Of a stretch of DNA of 64,000 bases, positions 10,447-20,842 are shown in pieces. The position numbers and the translations under genes were made by a program. The notes under the pieces were generated by a model that saw only the letters and a program-made list of their open reading frames with translations, had not been told where the DNA came from and did not search any database. Source of the stretch: Wallacemonas rigidus (Eukaryota; Euglenozoa; Kinetoplastea; Trypanosomatida; Trypanosomatidae); assembly GCA_030849045.1 (NCBI GenBank), contig JASAOL010000552.1, forward strand, positions 62,001-126,000, in the 5' to 3' direction. The number at the start of each line of letters is the position of its first letter. Position 1 is the stretch's first letter.

Positions 10447-11019
10447 TTATCGGTTCGCCTTGGCGACACGCTCGACCTCATCCTTCTTCTTGATGGCGTA
10501 CGAGTTGGAGCTGCCCTTGGAGCAGTTCACAATCTCGTCGGCGAGGCACTCGGGCATCGTCTTGAGGTTGCGGAAGGCAGCCTCGCGCGCACCCTTGCAC
10601 ATCAGGTAGATGGCCTCATCCACGCGGCGCATGGGGGACACATCGACGGCCTGACGGCGCACCACACCGCCGGAGCCAACGCGGGTGGAGTCCTCACGAG
10701 GCGCACCCTTGGCGACGGCATCGACCACCACCTGAAGGGGGTTCTCGTCCGTCAGCAGGTGGATGATCTCCAGCGTCTGCTTGATCAGGCGGGCGGCCTG
10801 CAGCTTGCGACCGTTACCGCGGCCCTTGAACATCAGGCCGTTGGCAAAGCGCTCCACGATGGGCATGCGCACCTTGTGGAAGCGGCGACGCTGCCAGCGA
10901 CCGGCGGAGTGGGGCACGTACACGGCATCCACGGAGATGTGGTTGCGGAGAGCCATCTCGCTCGTCTGCACGCCCTCGAAGGACCACTTGTTGAAAAGCT
11001 TGGGGGTCTTGACGCTCAT
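10447..11019 (-). CDS. RPS5: 40S ribosomal protein S5 (uS7), copy 1
   Basis: The 190-residue protein is the small-subunit ribosomal protein S5, universal name uS7, which binds the 3' major domain of the small-subunit rRNA and lines the E-site. The conserved central and C-terminal parts are clear (for example [19 protein letters not shown]-like and [20 protein letters not shown] blocks), and the length is normal. The open frame extends upstream without stops, but the true start is the ATG at 11019, where identity with the second copy begins and which follows a splice acceptor. Its coding sequence differs from copy 2 by one silent base, while the flanks are unrelated. Confidence 0.97.
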   Translation of the reverse strand: MSVKTPKLFNKWSFEGVQTSEMALRNHISVDAVYVPHSAGRWQRRRFHKVRMPIVERFANGLMFKGRGNGRKLQAARLIKQTLEIIHLLTDENPLQVVVDAVAKGAPREDSTRVGSGGVVRRQAVDVSPMRRVDEAIYLMCKGAREAAFRNLKTMPECLADEIVNCSKGSSNSYAIKKKDEVERVAKANR

Positions 11020-11760
11020 GGTTATGATCTGCTTGAAGGAGTAAACAAGACGTCGGAGAGAAAAAGGAAAGATGCAGCAGATGAGTGCGACAAGTGCAGT
11101 CAATAGCAATAGGATTGTAGTGGGTGTGGAGAGGAAGGGGAGAGAGGCGAGAGGAGAGCGAGAGGCCGTCGTGCGAGGTGGTCGCGTGCGAAGAGAGAGA
11201 GAAGACGCCGGATGTGGCACGAAGAGATACAGGTGTTCACACGAGGATTGTGACGTAGTGTAGACACGCCCGTTCTACCCTTGTTTCTTTCTGTATGTTC
11301 GCCCTGCACGCGCGTGTCTGTGTCTGGACCGCCACCTCACGCGATAGACGTGCCCCGTGTAAAGGCGAGTGATAGAAGAAGAGAGACGATAGCGTGTGAT
11401 CCCTAACGCGGCGGCGAGTCATTGCCTCGTCTCTCACATCACAGTGACACCGTAGCACGTGGATATCCCTCGCACAGTCACCAGTCGGCCGCGCGGGTTC
11501 TCCGCAATGCCGGTGGTACACGCACAGTGACGATTCGCGACATATCTACGCGTGTGTGCTTGCTTTTTTTTTTTTTGTTGTTGTTGTTGTTGTTGTTGCT
11601 TTTGAGAGTAAAAGTAAATGAAGGAAAGAAAGAAATGAACTGACGTATCCAAACAGTGCAGAACGCTGCCAAGAAGAGTAGCAGGTACACCAGACCACAA
11701 TCCGGGGACAGCGCGCCGACAGGCAGGGGTGGACCCCACCCAACGTGCTGCCACACAGAT
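11020..11760. other. Spacer between the RPS5 copies
   Basis: It contains the 5' region of copy 1 with a strong pyrimidine tract on the minus strand (about 11128-11165) and the 3' UTR of copy 2. A T-run joined to a GTT repeat lies at about 11564-11600. The spacer shares no visible sequence with the spacer right of copy 2. Confidence 0.6.
11032..11165 (-). promoter_or_regulatory. Predicted trans-splice signal of RPS5 copy 1
   Basis: A pyrimidine tract on the minus strand (11165-11128, continued at 11070-11056) is followed by the first AG at 11033-11032. The 5' UTR would be only about 12 nt. Confidence 0.4.
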
Positions 11761-12333
11761 TTATCGGTTCGCCTTGGCGACACGCTCGACCTCATCCTTC
11801 TTCTTGATGGCGTACGAGTTGGAGCTGCCCTTGGAGCAGTTCACAATCTCGTCGGCGAGGCACTCGGGCATCGTCTTGAGGTTGCGGAAGGCAGCCTCGC
11901 GCGCACCCTTGCACATCAGGTAGATGGCCTCATCCACGCGGCGCATGGGGGACACATCGACGGCCTGACGGCGCACCACACCGCCGGAGCCAACGCGGGT
12001 GGAGTCCTCACGAGGCGCACCCTTGGCGACGGCATCGACCACCACCTGAAGGGGGTTCTCGTCCGTCAGCAGGTGGATGATCTCCAGCGTCTGCTTGATC
12101 AGGCGGGCGGCCTGCAGCTTGCGACCGTTACCGCGGCCCTTGAACATCAGGCCGTTGGCAAAGCGCTCCACGATGGGCATGCGCACCTTGTGGAAGCGGC
12201 GACGCTGCCAGCGACCGGCGGAGTGGGGCACGTACACGGCATCCACGGAGATGTGGTTGCGGAGAGCCATCTCGCTCGTCTGCACGCCCTCGAAGGACCA
12301 CTTATTGAAAAGCTTGGGGGTCTTGACGCTCAT
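11761..12333 (-). CDS. RPS5: 40S ribosomal protein S5 (uS7), copy 2
   Basis: This copy encodes a 190-residue protein identical to copy 1. By direct comparison the coding sequences differ at one base, a silent change in the codon of an Asn near the N-terminus. Identity runs from about ten bases past the stop codon up to the ATG and stops there. Tandem ribosomal protein genes are common in trypanosomatids and raise dosage where promoters do not control single genes. Different UTRs could give the copies different expression. In polycistronic order this copy is read first. Confidence 0.97.
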   Translation of the reverse strand: MSVKTPKLFNKWSFEGVQTSEMALRNHISVDAVYVPHSAGRWQRRRFHKVRMPIVERFANGLMFKGRGNGRKLQAARLIKQTLEIIHLLTDENPLQVVVDAVAKGAPREDSTRVGSGGVVRRQAVDVSPMRRVDEAIYLMCKGAREAAFRNLKTMPECLADEIVNCSKGSSNSYAIKKKDEVERVAKANR

Positions 12334-13156
12334 GATTCAGTTCTTCGTGCACAAGAAGCAAACAAAAGAGTTAACGGCAAGAACGCGAAACAGTAGAACA
12401 AAGGTGAGCAAGAGGAGTGTAGGGTTGAGAGGTGAAGCGGAATGAGTTTGTGTGTGTGGGGGGGGTTCACGCCATTATGCAATCGAGGCACGCTGAGACG
12501 AAAGCGAGAGAGAGAGCGGTTTCTGCTCGTGAGGACGGCGTGCGCGAGGGGAGGCTATATGCGCATACACATCCAGAGAGGCGCACAGGCCGTGCACATG
12601 AGAACAAACGCGACAGTTCTGTGTTTTCAAAGGCACGAAGGGCCATGGTACGCAGCTACAAGGAAGTGTTCGTTTCTTCTTCTGTTAAAAGGTTTTAATC
12701 GTGACAGGTATTACGAATCAGTGAGAAGAAAAAGAGAACGAAACAAAAATAAAGAGTGCAATTCGGGCAATCAGGGTGAAGGAAACGACAGCCAGCACAG
12801 GAGCACAGCACCCATGTGTGTGTGCACGTATGTACGCCTGTACGAGTGTCGCCAAGTAGAACGGGCCACTGCTTCCTCGAGGGTACGTTTATGCACCACG
12901 CGTCATGACGGGAGTGGCTTTCTGTCGACAGACACGAAGAGAGAGAGAGACACGGAGCACGAGCCACAAGAGGGGGGTTCCTCGGAGGCACTGTGCTATT
13001 GCAGCACGGCGACCACGCGTCACTCTTCCTCGTGCTTTGTCGAAGCTCTTGTTTGCTTCCATTGACGCACGAAAAGCAGGTGAGAATGTCGCACGCTTTC
13101 GTGGGAATGCTCTCTTGGTACTTCTTTTTTCCGTTTTTTTTTTCGTTTTCGGCAAA
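12334..13156. other. Spacer right of RPS5 copy 2
   Basis: It holds the short 5' region of RPS5 copy 2 and the 3' UTR of the next gene, with a T-run at about 13122-13146. Small plus-strand frames here are low-complexity and are not supported. Confidence 0.6.
12343..12440 (-). promoter_or_regulatory. Predicted trans-splice signal of RPS5 copy 2
   Basis: The first AG upstream of the ATG on the minus strand is at 12344-12343, after a rather mixed T/C-rich stretch (12440-12351). The 5' UTR would be about 9 nt. The tract is weaker than that of copy 1. Confidence 0.3.
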
Positions 13157-14302
13157 CTAAAAGTAGTCACCGTCATCATCCCCGCCGCTGCCTCCGCTGC
13201 CATCGAGGCCGCCTAAGTCGTCATCATCGCCGTCCATGAGACCAACCGAGATATCGTCGGCGTCATCGTCGTCCCCGTCCGCGTGTGCGTCTTCATCGTC
13301 ATGGTAAGTGTGCGTACGGGTGGGTTTAGGACGTTGGTGTAGAGTTGTGTCCTCGTCGTCCTCCCCAACCTCCCCTTCGATGCGGAAGAGCTCGCTTAGC
13401 GGAATCTCGTCACGGCCTCGTTTGCGGCCAGCGGCAGTGCTGTGTGTGGTGGCCTGCATGCTCGTAGAGGCTGTCCGCTGCCACGCCGCAACCAAGTCCT
13501 GTTGACCCTCCGCCGATACCAGAGTAACCTTCGTACCGCGCCGCACAGGTCGGGGCGGAGCATGGCGCGGAACGGGGCGAACGCGCAGACGTTCGGGCTT
13601 CCGCACGACGAACAAGGCCGGCGCAGCTACGGATGCAGACGCTGTCGTACCTGGTGTGGACGAACCCTGCCCAAGGTCACCTTGTCCAATCCACGGCGTG
13701 CGTGCCGGGTACTCTATGTGGGCTGTGGTGAATAGGCTGTAGAGCTCAGCCGGAAGACCTGCCACTTTAGCCAGCTGCGTCAATTCCGCGCTCACAGTCT
13801 CTGCGCTGGGCACCGACGGGCACGCCATGGTTGACGGCGCAGATCCATCCGCCTTGATGCGGCTTCGAGGCCGCGTCGCTCGCCAGCACGGCAGTAGGCG
13901 AGGGTAATGCATACCATTCAAAGGCTCAGACAACGCTCTCAGAGGCGCATCTGGTTCCTCCCCCTGTTGGCGTGCGAGGGAGCCCGCTGGGGCCGACGGC
14001 TGAACAAAGCAATCGAAAAATGTGCGCAGGGATGGTGGGGGGTGTGCGGCACGCGGGCGGGGGCAGCAGACCGTGTCGGAATCCACGCTAGGGAGAATCA
14101 ACGCGGGTGCCGTTTGAGGAGAAGGAGACCCATCACGACCCGCCAAGGCCCCGGACCGCCTAGGGGATGAGACGGACGGGAGTGGTGCCTGAACCACGTA
14201 GTAGCGGTACGGGCGTGGGGGATACAAGGCACCTTCATAGGTGCTGATAACCACGCCCGCTTGTGTCTTGTCAGGGCGACTGCGGCCAAATGTACCCCGC
14301 AT
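13157..14302 (-). CDS. Acidic-tailed protein, possibly RNA Pol III RPC7/Rpc31
   Basis: The 381-residue protein begins MRGTFGRSRPDK. The open frame extends 90 codons further up, but that part reads as pyrimidine-rich UTR, and a splice acceptor lies about 86 nt above this ATG. An early LYPPRPYRYYVVQAPLP segment, a short GLPAELYSLF segment in the middle and a strongly acidic Asp/Gly tail ending GDYF resemble the plan of RPC7/Rpc31: a Gly/Arg start, a PPPLFP-like segment, a short P-x-EL motif and an acidic C-terminus ending in an aromatic residue. RPC7 joins the Pol III initiation subcomplex. Similarity is weak and most of the chain is low-complexity, so this assignment is tentative; any acidic nuclear protein could look similar. 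Confidence 0.75.
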   Translation of the reverse strand: MRGTFGRSRPDKTQAGVVISTYEGALYPPRPYRYYVVQAPLPSVSSPRRSGALAGRDGSPSPQTAPALILPSVDSDTVCCPRPRAAHPPPSLRTFFDCFVQPSAPAGSLARQQGEEPDAPLRALSEPLNGMHYPRLLPCWRATRPRSRIKADGSAPSTMACPSVPSAETVSAELTQLAKVAGLPAELYSLFTTAHIEYPARTPWIGQGDLGQGSSTPGTTASASVAAPALFVVRKPERLRVRPVPRHAPPRPVRRGTKVTLVSAEGQQDLVAAWQRTASTSMQATTHSTAAGRKRGRDEIPLSELFRIEGEVGEDDEDTTLHQRPKPTRTHTYHDDEDAHADGDDDDADDISVGLMDGDDDDLGGLDGSGGSGGDDDGDYF

Positions 14303-15422
14303 TTGCTTGTTGTGGCGTGTACTTGTGAGGACGACTGTGTGGACCGGCTGCGGTGTGCAGAAGCGCGAAACAACGATCAGCCCAGCCGCTTGACAAGGAG
14401 ACGAAGGAGGGGAGAAAAAAGAAACAAAAGCTGGGAAAAGAGCGTGTGTGTTTGCCTGAGCGCTTCGTGATGGCAGAGAAGCCACAACGGAGGGGGAGGG
14501 GAGATGCCGAGGGAACGAGGAGCGCTGCCGTGTGAGACGCGTAGGAAAAAAGAAAAAAGAGGTGGACGACAAGGATGTTGGGGGGAGGGGCGTGGATTAA
14601 AATGGGAGGTAGGGGTGTTCCCTACGGTGGCGCGTGAATGCGGAAAGGGAGAAAAAATTGTGTGGCTCTTAGACGTACATGCGAGCAGGCGCTTCTTTTT
14701 TTCTTTTTTCTTCGTTCGTTCTTTCGTTCTTTTGGGCTCGCGTATGTTCCCTCTTCGCACAAGGACAGGAACCGTTGACGAGCCTCGCACGTACGCTGAG
14801 TTTGGGCCTCTGCACTGGGCTTACTCCTCGTTATTTTGGGATTTGAGGTTTGCGTGTCCTTTGTGGCGGTCTAGGTGGGAGTTGTCGAGGCTTGCCTGTC
14901 GCCTGTGCAACGTACACATACAGGGAAGTGAATAAATTGCAAAAGGAAAAAAAGCATGTGATGTACATGTGTCGCGCCAAGCTGGTTTTTGTATCCATGT
15001 ACATGTCTTTCTGTTCGCTTGGTTGCGTTCTTGTTAAGCAATTGAGAGGAAAGGGAGAAGACGAAAAAAAAAAAAACAGACCGCAGGTGATGAATTCTAA
15101 ATAAGACAAGAGAGTGTGAAACTCAAAAATGTTTAGGAAAAAAAAATGTAGAGTAGCTGCGGCGCCAATGGGACACTTGTCGACGGCGTCTGTAGGCTGA
15201 CGCGTGCGAGAGTGGCACATGCGCACGTTCGATCACAAAATAAATAAAAGAAGTGAACAAAAAGAGAAGGGGAACATGGACAGGAAAAGAAAAAAGTGAA
15301 ACTCGATGAGATGCGCCATGATGAGGAGAGCAAGAGAGCGAACCGCAGAGAAAGGGAGAGAGACGGTACTCCTTAGGCGTCAGCTGAGCTCTCTCCCTCT
15401 CTCTCTCTCGCATCACGACTCT
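14303..15422. other. Spacer left of the coiled-coil gene
   Basis: It has the 5' region of the acidic-tail gene and the 3' UTR of the coiled-coil gene. Low-complexity A, T and purine-rich blocks occur at about 14690-14735, 15060-15075 and 15340-15410. No gene is seen. Confidence 0.6.
14389..14430 (-). promoter_or_regulatory. Predicted trans-splice signal of the acidic-tail gene
   Basis: A clear pyrimidine tract on the minus strand (14430-14393) is followed at once by AG at 14390-14389. The 5' UTR would be about 86 nt, and this supports the ATG at 14302. Confidence 0.5.
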
Positions 15423-18400
15423 TTAAGGGAAATGATATACTTCGCGAGGTGTTTCGTTCGCTGACGCGGATGCCTCTTGTGGTGCGACGAATTCACGCTG
15501 ACTTCTAGGGGTATTCACTGTGGAGAAGACGCGCCCACCTGCCTGTACATCTACCCCACGGTTGCTTGCGATGGAGGACGCACGGCTGCGGGTCTTGCTC
15601 GGCTCAGCAATGTTGTGTCCCTGGATCACGAAATCTAGATCACCTGGTTTCTCCGCGTGTGAGACGCTGTCGAATCGCGACTTTGCAGCAGGCGCCAGGC
15701 TTCCACGACTACTGGGAGCGCGTGGGTAACGCTGCGCGGCCGAGGAGAAGTCGTTCTTGTTGTTGCCGGCGTTCGACTGACTACGGCTTTGACCGACAAG
15801 ACCACCGAACTGGCTTGCGCTAACTTGCTTCAGCCGCAGTACAGGCACCACGCCCGCAGTACTTGGCGAGCGTGCTGCAGGAAGATTGGGAGAAGGCGAG
15901 CTCATAGAGCCTTTACTGCTGCGATCCCGCGGCGTGTGTTGGAAGGGTGAGGTGCTCTGCCGCGCCGCTTGCCTCTCGAGCTGCTCCTGTAATTTGCTCT
16001 GACGTCGCTTCTCTTCGCGACGGCGCTCGCGCATACGCTCCTCAATAATGCTAATGTAAGGGTCGCCAACGTACTGAATGCGACCGTCTTCCATCTGTGC
16101 TTTGAGTTGGTTTGGAATGAGTCGTGAGCGAGAAATATCAGCGTCTTGTTTTGCTTTCTTGCGTCGCAGCCTCGCGGCTTCCTCAGAGGCTGAAGCCTCA
16201 GAGCGTTTGCGCTCTCGCTCACTGATCTCCTCAAGCTCCACATCGAAACTCTCCAATATGGCGACGATACTCTTGCGCATTTCATAGCCGATCGATGCAC
16301 GCGATGCCATTTCGTCAGTCATGAGAGACTGCATCGCCTGATGACGGAGCTCATCCTCTTCTGCCTCAAGAAGTTCATCCATCTCCACTTGTTGGTTTTC
16401 GAGAATAAAGACGAGATCTCTCTCCTCATCGTTCTCCAGGTCATCGCGTTGTTGGGCTTCCTGTTGGATTAGTTGTCGCAAGAGTTTGTGGTTCTCCTCT
16501 TCGCGATGCTGCTGTTCAAGCCATTCTTGCTCCACGCGTTTGCGTTCTGCCTCTGCCCTGGCGACGGCTTCGCGCGCACGACGATCCTCTTCCTCCTTCA
16601 GTCGACGCAGTTGATCCCGCTCTTCACGTTCAGAGGCCTCGAGGGCTAAACGTGCTTCCTCCTGCTCCCGCAGACAACGTTGACGGTCCGCCTCTTCCTG
16701 TGCTAAACGAGCCGCCTCCTTTTCTTTTTCTTTCCGGAGGCGCCGTTTTTCGGCTTCTTCGCGGGCAGCACGTTTAGCCTCGGCCTTGAGACGCGCCTCT
16801 TCCTCTTCTTTTTCTTTCTGGAGGCGCTGTTTTTCGGCTTCTTCGCGGGCAGCACGTTCAGCCTCGGCCTTGAGACGCGCCTCTTCCTCTTCTTTTTCCT
16901 TCTGGAGGCGCTGCCTCTCAGCCTCTTCACGAGCGGTGCGTTCAGCTTCGGCCTTCTTGTTCTCTTGTTCGATTTTTTGGCGCTGTCTCTCCGCCTCTTC
17001 CTGCTGCTCCCGTGCTTCGTGAGCAATGCGTAGACGTTCAGCCTCCTCTTTTTCAGCGCGCTTTCGGCGCTCTTCCTCCAGCGCTTCTTCGCGACGTGCC
17101 TGAGCTTGTGCGTCGGCTGCGCGCCGCTTTGCCTCCTCCTCCTCTGCGCGATATTGAGCCTCGAATTCATCTGAGGTGCCAACAGCCTTGTTGAGCCGAT
17201 CACGGAGACTCTGACGCGCTGTAACAGCCTGTTGTTTCGCACCAGTGGAGTTACCTTCGCCGAAAAGACGCTGGCGCAGCTCATTCATAACACGCTGTAC
17301 TAATGGATCGCCATTTTTACCGTCGGCGTCCAGCTGCTCCAACTGACTGAGTAGCTCCTCGTTGCTGGGCCGACGTAGGTTGTCAGAGTGTTGTGTGGCC
17401 TTGTGGGGTTTGGCCGCTCGCTGCTTTCGGCCCTCTCGGTTGCCACTGGCTCCCTCATTTGTCGGTGAAAACGGGGTCAGCTCATCGCCGCGGTCAGCTA
17501 CATTTTTACTGCGTTTGCCCCTCAGTAATTGGCCAACATCATCGCTGGTGGGTACAGCAATCGGGACGCCATCAGATCCCATGAGGACAATGTACGCGGC
17601 GTGGGGAACAGCGCGATGCTTTCGACCACTTCCGTCTTTAATATCGCCTGCCTGCGGAAAGCCATTAGCGCCGATAGGAACGAACTGTTGATGTTGCGCT
17701 TGGCCCATTGGTGCGTGGCCTGAAAAAGCACCACCAGCTGGAGTGAAGTCAGGAGCAGAAAAATATGGTCCAAACTGCGGTGGGGCACCGGTGGGAGTCA
17801 CATTCCCATTATTAAGTGGGGGCAAGCCTACTGCACCAGGAAACGCACCGTTTGAGCCTGACGGGTGGTAACCTCCAGGACTATAATAATAATAATATAT
17901 GCCTGTGATGGGATCAAAATATCCGCCAGTGGGTGCATCGCGATTAGAAGACACATTGTCAGTCTGCGGAAACGAGAGAGGTGTTTCTTTTTCCCTCAAA
18001 GGTGGTTGCTGACTTGGTGAGCCACCATTGCTATTGTTGCTGCTTCTAGGTGGCGCAGAATGTGGTAGTGGTGCAACTCGTGGTGAAGTCGGAGACGGAC
18101 GCCGCGGTCTATCAGTGCGTGCATCACTTTTTCTGGTGTGCTGACGCTCGTCATCGGCGCGGCGACTTTTGCTGCTTTTGTCTTTGTGTCGATTACCGCG
18201 GGTCCTCCGTCCGGATTGTTCAACGTTGTGACAGGAGCAACGGCAATCACTGCTGCTGCCGGAAGCTCCGTGCATTTGCTCAGACGTGGCGCTCACCTTC
18301 GTTGCCTTCTTGTGCTGTGCGCGCGCTCTGCGGTATTTCTTGGCCCGCAAGCAATGCCGGCACGGACGGTCTTCTGCGTCAGAGTCAGAGCTACCGCTAG

Positions 18401-19142
18401 AGCTATCATAGAATGAATCGCTCCAGGAGTCCGAGAACGTCGAGTTCGCTTCAGTACTACTGTCGCTGTTGTAGCTGCTGTCAGGAATACGGCGGTGGGT
18501 ATGGCGCTTTCTTTCATGGCCACGTCGCTTGTGCTTGGCGTGTATAGCGTCATCGCTTTCGACATACTTTTTGCGGTGTTTCGTGCGCTCTCGATCCTCA
18601 TTCACGCCGCGTTTGCGTGACACAGGTGAGAAGTTCTTTGGCTCTGGCTTGCTGCGGTGCGCGTAGATTTCGGAATCGGGTGTGGAAGTCAGTCCGTTTG
18701 TGAGCGACGGCAAAGGTGCTGAATTTGCCGGAGAGCGGTTCACCCGGCGGAGCTGGCCGTGAACCATGATGTACGAGCCGTCCGGGTACATAAGTTCACT
18801 GAGATCCCGCTGTTCGAGATCCCGCAATTGCGAAAACGGCGTGGCGGCATGTGTGGAGCGTCCGGGTGACATGCCTGACGACGCAGGAATTGGCGGCAAT
18901 TTCGTACTACTGAGGTGTGGCCACGGAATGACAGACTCTGGGTTTGAGGTAGCCGCGTATAAATGACCAATGCGTCGATGAGTCGTCTCCACGGATTTTT
19001 TACGAAGATAGCTCTTGTCAGCCGCTTTTATCCGCACATTTTCCTCCTCATGACACATGGGACATACACACGTGTTTCGTGCGCTAGCCTCACTAGCCAC
19101 GCAAAACGGGCATTTTTGTGCACTTGTAATTGGTGTTGTCAT
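15423..19142 (-). CDS. Large coiled-coil protein with N-terminal CxxC pairs
   Basis: I do not recognise this 1239-residue protein. The frame is open five codons above 19142, but the first ATG is at 19142, just below a splice acceptor. Near the N-terminus two CxxC pairs (C11/C14 and C27/C30) suggest a small zinc ribbon. A Ser/Arg/His-rich disordered part follows, then a Gly/Pro/Tyr-rich stretch with a run of five Tyr. The next part is a long Glu/Lys/Arg/Ala-rich coiled coil that includes 28-residue (four-heptad) repeats, and the tail is Ser-rich. Such composition is common in trypanosomatid cytoskeletal or flagellar proteins, but that role is only a guess. Confidence 0.85.
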   Translation of the reverse strand: MTTPITSAQKCPFCVASEASARNTCVCPMCHEEENVRIKAADKSYLRKKSVETTHRRIGHLYAATSNPESVIPWPHLSSTKLPPIPASSGMSPGRSTHAATPFSQLRDLEQRDLSELMYPDGSYIMVHGQLRRVNRSPANSAPLPSLTNGLTSTPDSEIYAHRSKPEPKNFSPVSRKRGVNEDRERTKHRKKYVESDDAIHAKHKRRGHERKRHTHRRIPDSSYNSDSSTEANSTFSDSWSDSFYDSSSGSSDSDAEDRPCRHCLRAKKYRRARAQHKKATKVSATSEQMHGASGSSSDCRCSCHNVEQSGRRTRGNRHKDKSSKSRRADDERQHTRKSDARTDRPRRPSPTSPRVAPLPHSAPPRSSNNSNGGSPSQQPPLREKETPLSFPQTDNVSSNRDAPTGGYFDPITGIYYYYYSPGGYHPSGSNGAFPGAVGLPPLNNGNVTPTGAPPQFGPYFSAPDFTPAGGAFSGHAPMGQAQHQQFVPIGANGFPQAGDIKDGSGRKHRAVPHAAYIVLMGSDGVPIAVPTSDDVGQLLRGKRSKNVADRGDELTPFSPTNEGASGNREGRKQRAAKPHKATQHSDNLRRPSNEELLSQLEQLDADGKNGDPLVQRVMNELRQRLFGEGNSTGAKQQAVTARQSLRDRLNKAVGTSDEFEAQYRAEEEEAKRRAADAQAQARREEALEEERRKRAEKEEAERLRIAHEAREQQEEAERQRQKIEQENKKAEAERTAREEAERQRLQKEKEEEEARLKAEAERAAREEAEKQRLQKEKEEEEARLKAEAKRAAREEAEKRRLRKEKEKEAARLAQEEADRQRCLREQEEARLALEASEREERDQLRRLKEEEDRRAREAVARAEAERKRVEQEWLEQQHREEENHKLLRQLIQQEAQQRDDLENDEERDLVFILENQQVEMDELLEAEEDELRHQAMQSLMTDEMASRASIGYEMRKSIVAILESFDVELEEISERERKRSEASASEEAARLRRKKAKQDADISRSRLIPNQLKAQMEDGRIQYVGDPYISIIEERMRERRREEKRRQSKLQEQLERQAARQSTSPFQHTPRDRSSKGSMSSPSPNLPAARSPSTAGVVPVLRLKQVSASQFGGLVGQSRSQSNAGNNKNDFSSAAQRYPRAPSSRGSLAPAAKSRFDSVSHAEKPGDLDFVIQGHNIAEPSKTRSRASSIASNRGVDVQAGGRVFSTVNTPRSQREFVAPQEASASANETPREVYHFP
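16736..16910 (-). repeat. 84-bp in-frame tandem repeat
   Basis: Within the coiled-coil gene an 84-bp unit occurs in two nearly identical copies, with the marker ggaggcg at 16736, 16820 and 16904. More diverged copies lie on both sides. Each unit encodes 28 residues of the type KEKEEEEARLKAEAERAARE, which is four heptads. Confidence 0.85.
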
Positions 19143-20842
19143 GATAGCTGCTCCCAAGAGAGAGAGAGAGAGAAAAGACTCAAAATTGCGGTATCGCTCA
19201 CGTCAATTCTTCTCAACGAGGATTTTGTCGTTTCAATGCCGACTCAGGTGCGAAAGGCGCGCGAAACACCTCCGAGCAAGCGTTAAAACCGCCAAGAAAT
19301 AGATGGATCTCACAAACAGACACGATTTATCGACTTTGTGTAAATTCCAAGAAAAACAGCGAGTGATGACAAGTACGGCCAGAAAGAAAAGGAAAGACAG
19401 TTTTTGTATTTTATTGTTTGGTTACGGGCAAGCACAGCATGATTAAAAGCATATATATATTATTAATATTATTATTATTGTTATTATTATTATTATTTCC
19501 AAAGGCGAGAGGGAGAGTACGTGCGAAAGGTGTTTGGACATCGCGCAGAGAGAAGAACGTGTGAGAGTAAAGCCAGTACGAAGATGAATCAGAAGGAGGC
19601 AAGACGAATAAAAAGTTAGTCCATAATAACAGGCGAAGAGGCGCCTCAAAATGAAGGTGGGAGTGACTGTTACTCATTATTTATTTACTCTCACTTGTGA
19701 GTGGGATGAATGAGTGCCGAATGAACACAAATGTGCTACCGTGCTAAAGCGCAGCGGAGAACTGGTGGACGTGCGATAGTAGATCGGCGTACGAATCAGT
19801 CCAATTTCTTTTATTCTTACCGTTGATATATATATATTTTTTTTATCTTACAGTGTGTGTATTTCTGAGTGACATTTGTAAACGAAAATGCCCGACGCCA
19901 TAAGCGATGGCAATGAGCTTCCAGGTGCGCGGACGGAAGAAGAGAGACGAACCTGCAAGCAAAACTACCAATACTTCCGGCCAAAATCTGAAGTGCCGAG
20001 CAGCGCACACAAGCGCAAAACGGCTTATCTGCCGCACAGCGGTGAGGTAAAAGAAAAAGGCTTGAAGATGTTGAGGAGAATTCTAATGACAGCGTCACTT
20101 CTCCCCCACCACTTCAATATATTATGTTCAACAAGTCTTTCTCTCCTGTCTTGACCCAACAGTGGAACAAATTGGCTGCTAGGGGAAATATTGGAGAAAA
20201 AGTCAAGCAAAACACAATGTGAGCGAATTCCATGCAGGTGCAACTGTCTCTGAAACAGACCACGGTTTTAAACGAAATTGGATTACAGGCGCGGTCAGAG
20301 GATCACTGTTGAGATGCTACGGATACGAGGGCATTGGAACACGACTACCATTTCAGATTCAATTAGGACGTGCATTTCTTTTTTTTTTTTTTTCACCGTG
20401 GTGTTTGCTCGAAAATCACGCAATCAACCGACTACGCGACATAGCGCCAGCAGCACGAATGATAATTTTTCACAGACGAGAAGTGAAACAAAACAAGTAC
20501 GGGTGATCACATACAGAGAGAGACGGAGTGACGGTGCTAGCCAATACGTTGCCACACACACACACACACATACCTACAGCGAGCCGGAGCGTAGGCGCGA
20601 ACTGGGTGCACATTGGCCAGTGAGAAAACAAAAAGGGGAGTACAGCTGTAGTCTCCCACTAACGTTTTCCATCACATGTGCAACAAAAAAGGGGGGGTTC
20701 TTTCCGAGCACTTGTAAAACAGAACAAAATCGAGCAAAAAAAAAAAAGCAATTTCGTTGTCCGGTCTCGCTCGATCCGCTCTCTTTTTTTGCGTCAAGAC
20801 AAAGCACCTGTGATTTCGCGCTTGCTCATTCAGTTTTGCCGC
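19143..20842. other. 1.7 kb spacer
   Basis: It holds the short 5' region of the coiled-coil gene and the 3' UTR of the PDZ-like gene. An AT-rich block with ATT triplets lies at about 19450-19498 and a CA repeat at about 20553-20570. The part at about 19880-20340 has more balanced sequence and an 88-codon plus-strand frame, which I do not accept as a gene. Confidence 0.55.
19151..19180 (-). promoter_or_regulatory. Predicted trans-splice signal of the coiled-coil gene
   Basis: A CT-repeat tract on the minus strand (19180-19155) is followed by AG at 19152-19151, only about 8 nt above the ATG at 19142. A second AG lies a few bases lower. Confidence 0.45.

Noticed and set aside
10447-11220. Longer 257-codon version of RPS5 copy 1
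   Set aside because: The extra 67 codons are pyrimidine-rich UTR, absent from copy 2, and lie above the predicted splice acceptor.
19888-20154. 88-codon plus-strand frame in a spacer of more balanced sequence
   Set aside because: It would be the only protein gene on the plus strand, has no family resemblance, and no splice tract was evident. It cannot be fully excluded.
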